Source of the DNA: Tuctoria greenei
Taxonomy: Eukaryota; Streptophyta; Magnoliopsida; Poales; Poaceae
Length of the DNA: 64,000 bases
NCBI GenBank assembly: GCA_036927565.1
Contig: JAYESD010000001.1
Location: forward strand, 44,948,064-45,012,063
Direction: 5' to 3'
The notes under the pieces are model-generated. The model saw nothing but the letters and a program-made list of their open reading frames with translations. It was not told the origin of the DNA and made no database searches. The translations under genes and the position numbers were made by a program. This document shows, piece after piece, positions 57,374-64,000 of the stretch. Numbering within the stretch: position 1 is the first letter of the stretch; every line of letters begins with the position of its first letter.

Positions 57374-58659
57374 GTGACCGAAGTCGAAGAGGAGCCAGAA
57401 GCCTTGGAAGAGCACCTTCCAAATATTAACTCAGACTCTGACCTACAACAAGGCAAGCCCCGGTTTGCATTTAAGTCATTTATAAAATGTTACTTTATCA
57501 CTATGATAAATAGCCTATGAAATGTGCATTACGTTTAGGATGATTGATACTCCACTTGCATGACCAAAAATCCCAGGGATTGGTTGGAACGAGTTACAGT
57601 TTAACCTGTAGTAACTGCTTTGCTAATGCATAGGAAATTCGGTAGAAGTCGAGTAGTTGGAATCTACTCGCGAAAGATGTAGGACATATCTCACAGGATT
57701 GGTTAGATAGAAAATGGCATAATGAAATGGAGACCGGGCAGGGAATGGATAGGAAGCTTAGAGAATTGAGTCTCGGTCGCATAGCCCTGCCTGTGTCAAT
57801 TAAGGCCCGTCCGTATGCAGCCCCTTTGGACAAGCATGAATTGTACCGGCAATATAATGGACATATGGAATCCAGTAAACTGATGTAACTTGATAAATGG
57901 GGTGTCAAGGCCCATTAACTCACCATCGATAGGGGTGGGTTGAGGATAGTAAGGTGTAAATCGGTCGGCAAACATATGAGGTGTTCCGTGCGGAGACCTT
58001 CTGTTCGCGGAGGTGAGACGGGCTCGGCGTTCGAGTTTCTTGTGAAAGGTGGCCATATATTCCTAGTACTGAAGTGTTATGTAGGTACAGGTGTACTAAC
58101 TGACATTTCCGAACAACGTATGTGTCATGTTGTCTAGGTGTGTCCTGATTGCAATCACTGTCCCCTGCAGTAATAGAGTACCACTTGTTCACTGAGCGGC
58201 AACGTAGTAAATATTAAAGAAGTCAGAAAATCATATTGTATTGAATATTATAATTACTTTGCAACATTGTATGATTTAGAGATAGTACAATTAAAAGTCT
58301 ACAATTTCCCCATACTTTAGCTGTAATAGCATTATGTGCTCTGAGCATGTCATATTATCGGTAAAACGTTTCTTGTTTGATTGTGGAGCCCATGATGTGC
58401 CGTGCTTGGAGAATGTCATTTGCTACTTAAAACTTGATTATAAGGATCCACTTGTAGGCGAGTCATTTATGCTTCACCTTACCTATGTTTAGTGTCCCCT
58501 TGCATATGTCTAGTGAGACGGGTTAGTCTTGCTGAGCCTTATGCTCACGTTTGCAGTTAATGAGTTTTTGCAGGTTATACAATTGATGAAGGGTTTGATG
58601 ATGAGGCTGCACCCCCTCCAGGGTGTACAGCCGAGTGGGAACCCTGCACGCCGCCCTAA
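57374..58659 (+). other. Possible spliced coding segment within the LTR of F
   Basis: A first acidic segment (57374-57452; V-T-E-V-E-E-E-P-E-A-L) ends at CAACAAG|GCAAGC, a GC-type donor. A second (58574-58659) starts after TTTTTGCAG and encodes G-Y-T-I-D-E-G-F-D-D-E then C-T-A-E-W-E-P-C-T-P-P and a stop. The join is in phase. The preceding exon may begin after the AG at 57373-57374. This is inferred from sequence signals only; a chance in-frame join is possible. Confidence 0.45.
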
Positions 58660-58735
58660 TTGAGTGTTGCTAGTGCAAAGTATCCATGTCATGGAAAACT
58701 TTGCTTTTGCATAGCTAGTGCTGAGAGCGTAGCTA

Positions 58736-58737
<2 letters not shown>

Positions 58738-58807
<70 letters not shown>
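58738..58807. repeat. (TA)n microsatellite, 70 bp
   Basis: An uninterrupted AT/TA dinucleotide run lies in the 3' part of the LTR of F. Confidence 0.97.
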
Positions 58808-58809
<2 letters not shown>

Positions 58810-58971
58810 CTTTACTTCCGCTAGTATTGTAAAAACTTCTGCTGTATGATAAATAAAAGACTTCGTCTTGTAATGTTATTCAGGTTCTATTCTTGTGTAC
58901 TGTTGGGTGTCGCATCGCACGACACCACCCAATGAGATCCTCAGATGTCGGGATTCGGGTCCCCACGGAGA

Positions 58972-58983
58972 TGGTATCAGAGC
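58972..58983 (+). other. Primer-binding site of element F
   Basis: TGGTATCAGAGC, the complement of the initiator tRNA-Met 3' end, as in most chromoviruses of plants. Confidence 0.88.
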
Positions 58984-59128
58984 ATCATTGGGAACAGTGT
59001 ACTTGAAAAGAACATATTTTCAAAAATTAGGACTTGAGTGAGGAATTTGCTATATGTCTTTATAAGGAGTATTATTAGTATAAGGTATAAGGTGGTAAAC
59101 TAACAATGTGTTATTATATTCTGTAGCG

Positions 59129-60956
59129 ATGCCCCGACTTCAGGTAAGAGGTAAGGTACGCCATCGAAAACGGATCAATCTCGGTAAGCTCAGCATACGA
59201 GGAGTGGTATGTTAAATTTCCGTGGCTTGGCACGGGAAGTTAATAGGAGTCTCTGAAGCTCTCAATGTTTCTGAGAACCTATGACACGCGGTACCCCAGC
59301 GTGCTTCAAAGTTAGTGGGAGCCCCCATCGGGTGGTGTATAACCTGATAGTATGCCTCTCTAGAACTATTCATGTTCTATGGGAGCATGCGAAACACATA
59401 TGCCCGAGTGTGTATAAGACGGATCGTACGGGAGTCTTTGCTGTACAGACGTATTTACAACCATGTACCTCGAGACATGACCTCGCTCAAGGACGACTCA
59501 CACCAGAGTCGTATGCATTTATTTTCATATATATTATTGTGACTGTCTGTCGTGTTTCCCTGTGCCGCCCTTGAGGTGTGAAGGTGTGAAAGGGGATTGT
59601 TTGTCTTTTGCAGCATTAACTACAGTAGAAGACCGTGTAGAAGCCGTTTGTGAGAGAACGATATAGGAACCACCTATAGACGTAACCGGAAATACCGGAT
59701 AGATTTTTCTTTGGTGAGATACGTAGTACCGTCAGTATCAAACATGATACTAGACCATCCCCACCAACAGAATGGCTGCATTGTGTTTTGGAAAGTCCGA
59801 CTATCAGGTGCTGGTAGGTTTGGACTCTGCAAAAAGGGTTCCGACTCGACAGAGTAGATAGAATCAAGATTCTTGATTTCTGGCAGAAGTTGGATCGACT
59901 TCGCCGGATTGTAATCTTGGTTCTTTCATAGAGAGTATAGGAGTATCATATATGGATGGAAAGCTCGTGAAGATCTCTATAACTTTTCTGTTGACCATAA
60001 AGACAGAAAAGCTTGATAATCTGTTGAAATCTGGGGTGTATTGTAACTGCTCCAGATGACCTTACCAATGTACCCGTCTCTGTATTTTTGCCATAACTTT
60101 CTGTAGAAAAATCCACTGCCTTATTGTTATACATGTTTGGAAAGGGTAGGAGGAGATTTACATGTTTGTTATGGGAGTTTTTTCCTGATTTTGGTTGGAG
60201 TTAAACCAAATTGGGAAGTCAACACAGTGAACTGCAGGACTGCTGGTGCAAACCAGTCAGTTCAACTGTTAAGTTGGGATAGTTATAACTTTTAATCCAC
60301 AATAGTGACATGGTCACCTATATACATTTCTGGAAATCTTAGGAAGTCCTCTATAAACTTTATTTGTCACTCCTGACCTGAATCTGAGTGTAGCTATGCC
60401 TAATTCCATTTGTCGCAAACTTGGTTCTTGCAGTACAGAACTTGGAACAGTTTGCACAGGGTTGTGAATTTGTGCGCGATACCTGTATAACAAAATTTTT
60501 AGGGTGGAACTCTTTTATTTCTGGATTGTTAACGCGATTTTATACAATTTTTATTTTGTCATTACCTCAATATCTTATCATGATAAACCTGTATAGAATG
60601 TGGAGGTAAGCCCATATACAGGGGAGGTTCTCTCAAAATTTCCAGAAAACTTGAGTCAACTTAAAACCTGTATAGATTCTTCATATTGGTTCACCTGGAG
60701 CTATATGAGTACAATATGGAAAGGTTTTGAAGTGTAATACAACTTTTATATTCAACTTAAATTTTAATTCTGGCATTTCCTGTATGAAACTTTTGGGTTG
60801 AACAGGAAGGTCAGCTGAACCAGAACTGTGATCACTTCCAGTTTGCAGATTTTCTTGGATCAATTGATTATGGATATTTTTCTTTTGTCCAACATTATCA
60901 TTGATTGAGTTGAATACCTATACTGTGTAGTGACATCCGGGTATGTTTGTCCACAG
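59129..60956 (+). other. Micro-exon (59129-59143) and predicted 1813-bp leader intron of F
   Basis: ATG-CCC-CGA-CTT-CAG is followed by the near-perfect donor CAG|GTAAGAG at 59143/59144. The matching acceptor, TTTGTCCACAG, is at 60956, exactly before ATGGCAGC. Splicing would join five codons in phase to the ORF at 60957. The intron is AT-rich with many stops and no domain in any frame. Confidence 0.6.
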
Positions 60957-61922
60957 ATGGCAGCACCAAGAATTCAGTTACCTAATGGATGGGTGTTCTC
61001 CACGTGCATCAGGCAAGCCAGTTTTCCGAACGTGTTTGTTAGGTTGCTTCGCCAGTTTGGCTACCTGGTGTTGCCTAGCTATTGGGGCAAGAAGTTCCAG
61101 GAAAGCGGTATGTGGAGTTTCACCATCTACGTCGATGTGCCTGCTGGTCCACCGCGCCTCGGATGGGCTCCATACTCCATCAAGATCAAAGGGTTGATAT
61201 TAGAGGAAACATGGAGCTACGCCGCAAGTGTTGCCATAGGGAGGTTTTGCAAACTTCATTACCGTAATATGGTGGGTACTCCGTATGAGTTCTTTCTAGT
61301 TAACGCCAGGGCTTCTAAAGCCTGGGCAACCTGTTTGCTTGCGGAGGTGGACAATCACGGTGAAACATCCACGACAGCCTTAGCGGTGTATGCATCCGCA
61401 TCACATCGCGAGAAGGGTAATCAAAGGGCATGCATAAAAGAATTGATGGACAATCTGAAGCAAGCCATGATCCGAGCGGATCACTTTGAGTGGGCAAATG
61501 ACGGACTTAGGGATATGATGGCTCCTCTCAACCATCGTTTGAACCTTAGGGAGAATCAATGGCATGACGCTGTTATGGATTTAGCCGCGTCTCGCCAGGA
61601 GACTCTAGAGATGGAAATTGACTTGGAGGCGAGCCTACTCTATGGACACCAGTGGGACACCCAGTTGAGCGCGGTGACTGCAGATCAGGATCAGTCCAGA
61701 GTGGAGGCTCAGAGCTGGAAGACCAGCTGTGAGCAGGCTCAGCAGGAGAACGAGGCCTGGAGGATGTTTATGATATAGACAGATTGGCAAGCTAAGATTG
61801 CCAAAAGGATGTTGCCTTTGAACGAGGCCTCATCTTCTGCTCCAGCACACATACCAGTGGTGCCTAATCCTGAGGATGACGAGGAAGAAGAAGATCCTCA
61901 GGAGGTCGAGTTTTATGAGTAG
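60957..61922 (+). pseudogene. Extra ORF between LTR and gag in element F (ORF0), one internal stop
   Basis: This codes for 321 residues from ATG 60957, with a TAG at 61776-61778 (residue 274; CAG by one change) and the natural TAG at 61920-61922. An upstream in-frame ATG at 60930 exists but would lie inside the predicted intron. Residues 1-60 begin with a Leu-Pro-Asn-Gly-Trp segment and include the aromatic stretch W-S-F-T-I-Y-V-D-V-P. About residues 85-115 hold W-S-Y-A-A and a T-P-Y-E-F-F-L motif. About 195-273 is Gln/Glu/Leu-rich and should form a coiled coil. The tail is a string of Asp/Glu. No zinc knuckle, membrane helix or catalytic motif is visible. Function unknown; RNA or protein binding is only a guess. 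Confidence 0.75.
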
Positions 61923-62284
61923 AGGGTAGTGTTGCTGTACTTATCACTTTAGGCCGAGTGTAATGATGTGTAGTACACACCACGCGTATTTTGCAACTTT
62001 TTGAGTCTTGTTGTAAATAGTAGCGAGGTGGGTGCACAATGGCATAGACATGACGACTTGTGGTGACCAAGCATAGATGAGACGACTTCTTTAAATGAAG
62101 TATGTCTATTTTTGGAGTTCTATTGTAAACTTGGGCCCAATATAATATAGATTGTATAAAGTTTGTGCTTTATCAATATATGTGAATGTTATGCATCATC
62201 TATTGTTACCTACTGCATTACTATTTATATGGAAGGATGAACTTGAGGCAATGAGACTTATGGTGTGAATCGTTGTATTGCGGC
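61923..62284 (+). other. Gap between ORF0 and gag of element F
   Basis: This is AT-rich and non-coding, with AATATAAT-type runs. I see no strong splice acceptor at the gag ATG, so how gag is translated downstream of ORF0 is not evident. Confidence 0.5.
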
Positions 62285-63540
62285 ATGGTGCGTACACGTG
62301 CAACCCCGGAAGTGGGAGGCTCAAGTGGAGGACAGGGGGATGACACACCACCCCCGGGGTAGAATACGCCTCAAACGCAACCACCTCCACCACCTCCGCC
62401 CACACTTCCGAGGAGCCTCGCGGAGGTTCTCGCTGTAGTGCTCGGCTCGCGCAACGAGCAAACCAAGCTACCACGAACTCTGGTGCGGCACTCGTCCCGT
62501 CAAGGGGGACGACAGGACGATGGACCGCGTCAGCAATATCAGAGTTCCTACTCTGATTTCTCATCGACACATCCACCGGTCTTCAGAGAGGCCGATGAAC
62601 CATTGGAGGCGGATAATTGGCTCCGCACCATTGAAGGAAAGTTCGGTTTACTCGAGGTAACCGAACAGCAGAAGACGCTGTTTGCAGCGCAGCAACTGCA
62701 GGGGTTTGCCGGTGCATGGTGGGCCAATTACCTTGTCGCACGCCCCACAGGCCATGTCATAAGTTGGGCCGAATTCCGGGAGGCGTTCCGCGCCTACCAC
62801 ATCCCTCCCGGGATTATGAGGAGGAAGCTTCAAGAGTTCGTGGAGCTAAGGCAAGGAGGAAGGAGTGCATACGAGTACTCCAAATCATTCAACCACTTGG
62901 CCCAATACGCTCAGGACCAATTGAATACCGAAGATCGGAAGTGAGAATGCTTCTACCGGGGTTTGAACCCCAAGTTGAAGGACAAGCTTGTCCTGTTCAT
63001 CCGCGGCAGCTTCAACGACATCGTCGATGCCACTATCATGCTGGAGGACGCTACGCGCGAGCTGTCCTCAGATAAAAAGAAGAGGAGTGCTCTACAGGGC
63101 AGCGGAGGTGGTGCTCCTCAGAAGTACCGTATGGTGTACCGATCACCATCCGGCCAGAGGTGGCAACTACCATCGCGACCACAGATGTTCCATGGTCGTC
63201 AGTCCAACAACTCCGGGTTCCGACCACAGCAACAGCAGGAGATGATCCCACGTGCACTTCCACCTCCACCGCGTGCACCGGGATTCCGTCCTCCCAGCAG
63301 TACCGGCCAAACCCCGTACACGTGTTTCACGTGTGGGCGTACGGGGCACTTCGCCAAGGATTGCCCTCAGAATCGACAAGGCGGAGGGCAATCATCCTAC
63401 CAGGGGGCCAACCAACCCCGCAACCAGCCCAAGAAGCCAGCCACCAGAACTGGCAATGTCCACCACCTCGCCATCGAGGACGTTCTGGAAGGCGCACCCG
63501 TGCTCACGGGTACGTTCTCTATCTTCAATCATCCTGTAGT
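62285..63540 (+). pseudogene. gag: gag of element F
   Basis: ATG 62285 (M-V-R-T-R, as in K1) starts a frame that stays open to the window edge except for TAG 62360 and TGA 62942. After a Pro run the capsid core is seen: D-N-W-L-R-T-I-E-G (about 62612), a F-A-G-A-W-W-A-N-Y block (about 62706) and S-F-N-H-L-A-Q-Y-A (about 62887). One zinc knuckle, C-F-T-C-G-R-T-G-H-F-A-K-D-C (about 63323-63364), is intact. The two stops read as CAG-to-TAG and CGA-to-TGA. Gag would package the element RNA. Confidence 0.87.
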
Positions 63541-64000
63541 CATACTCTTTAACTCCGGAGCTTCACACAATGTCATTAGTAAATCTTTTGTCATTAAAAG
63601 TCAATTGCCTGTTATCTCCACCAAAACTCCATATGTGATTAGCACTCCAGCCGAGAAAACAGTAACAAATGAATTGGTTCATGGGATACCTCTTAACCTA
63701 GATGGAACCATATATCTCACTTCACTTCTGATATTAGAGCATCAGAAATTAGATGTCATCTTGGGAATGGCATGGTTACAATACCGTGGTGCTATTCTAG
63801 ATCTGGTCCCTCAAAAAATATATCTAAATTCTCCACTCCACCCCTCTCAAGTCCTCAAGCTTGAGAAAGCCATTCTAGTGAATTCATCTACTCACAATAC
63901 CGAGAATATGGAACTTAAGGATATTCCGGTAGTATGTGAATATCCGGACGTGTTTCCCGAAGATCTCCCTGGTATGCCCCCAGAAAGAGATATAGAGTTC
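63541..64000 (+). pseudogene. pol: Protease and start of RT of element F
   Basis: In the same frame as gag. The catalytic motif reads L-F-N-S-G-A-S-H (about 63545): Asn stands where the aspartic protease needs Asp (codon AAC at 63551-63553, GAC by one change). The second conserved block, V-I-L-G-M-A-W-L, is at about 63754. RT begins with V-C-E-Y-P-D-V-F-P-E-D-L (about 63933) and is cut by the window edge. The frame is otherwise open, so the element is recent or was under selection until recently. The protease would be inactive. Confidence 0.85.

Larger units (their letters stand above)
54861..58965 (+). repeat. 5' LTR of element F (about 4.1 kb)
   Basis: It begins TGTAAAACCCCAC. Its end is placed at the CCCCA before the PBS (58965) and could be off by several bases because no partner is visible. 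It is very long even for a Tekay-type LTR and is bipartite: a GC-rich part (about 55420-56480) and AT-rich remainder. Confidence 0.72.
54861..64000 (+). mobile_element. Ty3/Gypsy element F (chromovirus-like), 5' part, with an extra ORF before gag
   Basis: A 4.1-kb LTR (54861-58965) and a tRNA-Met-type PBS (58972) are followed by an extra ORF (60957-61922), gag with a zinc knuckle, protease and the first RT residues, up to the window edge. The gag and the V-F-P-E-D-L-P-G-M-P-P start of RT resemble Tekay/Del chromoviruses, but wording differs from K1 and K2. The expected TSD is ttagc (54856-54860); the other end is outside. The frame is well kept, with only three nonsense codons and a mutated protease Asp in the visible 3 kb of coding sequence. 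Confidence 0.85.

Noticed and set aside
57167..57520. 117-residue ORF as a host gene
   Set aside because: Only the short acidic part looks coding; the rest is AT-rich LTR sequence. Kept only as a possible LTR exon.
58972..58983. tRNA-like sequences at PBS sites as tRNA genes
   Set aside because: Only 10-18 bases of tRNA complement are present, as expected for priming sites; no cloverleaf was seen.
60930..60956. Upstream ATG 60930 as the start of ORF0
   Set aside because: A strong splice acceptor ends at 60956, so these nine codons are probably intronic; the residues do not resemble a domain start.

Overview
The window is intergenic plant DNA built almost entirely from nested LTR retrotransposons. 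No host protein-coding gene, rRNA gene or tRNA gene could be supported. Element types (Copia Sirevirus-like, Gypsy Tat-like with an archaeal-type RNase H and an antisense ORF, Gypsy Tekay/Del-like chromoviruses), nested insertions with short target-site duplications (TSDs), and GC-rich LTRs point to a grass (Poaceae), probably pericentromeric or other heterochromatic DNA. The species cannot be named from the sequence.

Layout, left nest. Element D is a plus-strand Sirevirus-like Copia element (15991-42479). Its 5' half lies beyond element A, and it ends in an LTR at 41154-42479. Element A is a minus-strand Sirevirus-like element (1-15990, entering from the left edge) inserted in D pol. A Tat-type Gypsy element (1295-14286, LTRs 858 bp each, TSD ggctt) sits inside the gag of A. 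In D, a third ORF after pol was tandemly duplicated (1231-bp unit). Sirevirus-like element E (18837-38724, TSD gcttc) landed in the first copy. The Tekay-type chromovirus K1 (23483-33925, minus strand, TSD tttat/tttct) landed in the integrase of E.

Layout, right side. After an unclassified stretch (42480-43375) comes a probable 5' LTR and primer-binding site of a degenerate Gypsy element G (about 43376-44818). It is split by K2 (45307-52031, minus, TSD cacac), a Tekay relative with a large internal deletion. Decayed sequence and a roughly 78-bp tandem repeat lead to element F (54861 to the right edge, plus), a chromovirus-like Gypsy element with a 4.1-kb LTR, an extra ORF between LTR and gag (60957-61922), and gag-protease-RT start in one frame.

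How the parts work together. Each element encodes, or once encoded, gag (particle), protease, reverse transcriptase/RNase H (copying) and integrase (insertion), primed from the PBS and driven by LTR promoters. All are damaged. The most notable signals are: dense arrays of a CGGAC-WW-GTCCG palindrome upstream of the TATA box in LTRs of both Copia and Gypsy elements; the extra 5' ORF of F with a consensus splice that joins in frame; a possible spliced reading frame inside the F LTR; a spliced antisense ORF in the Tat element; and nonsense codons that mostly look like C-to-T changes at CG or CAG sites.
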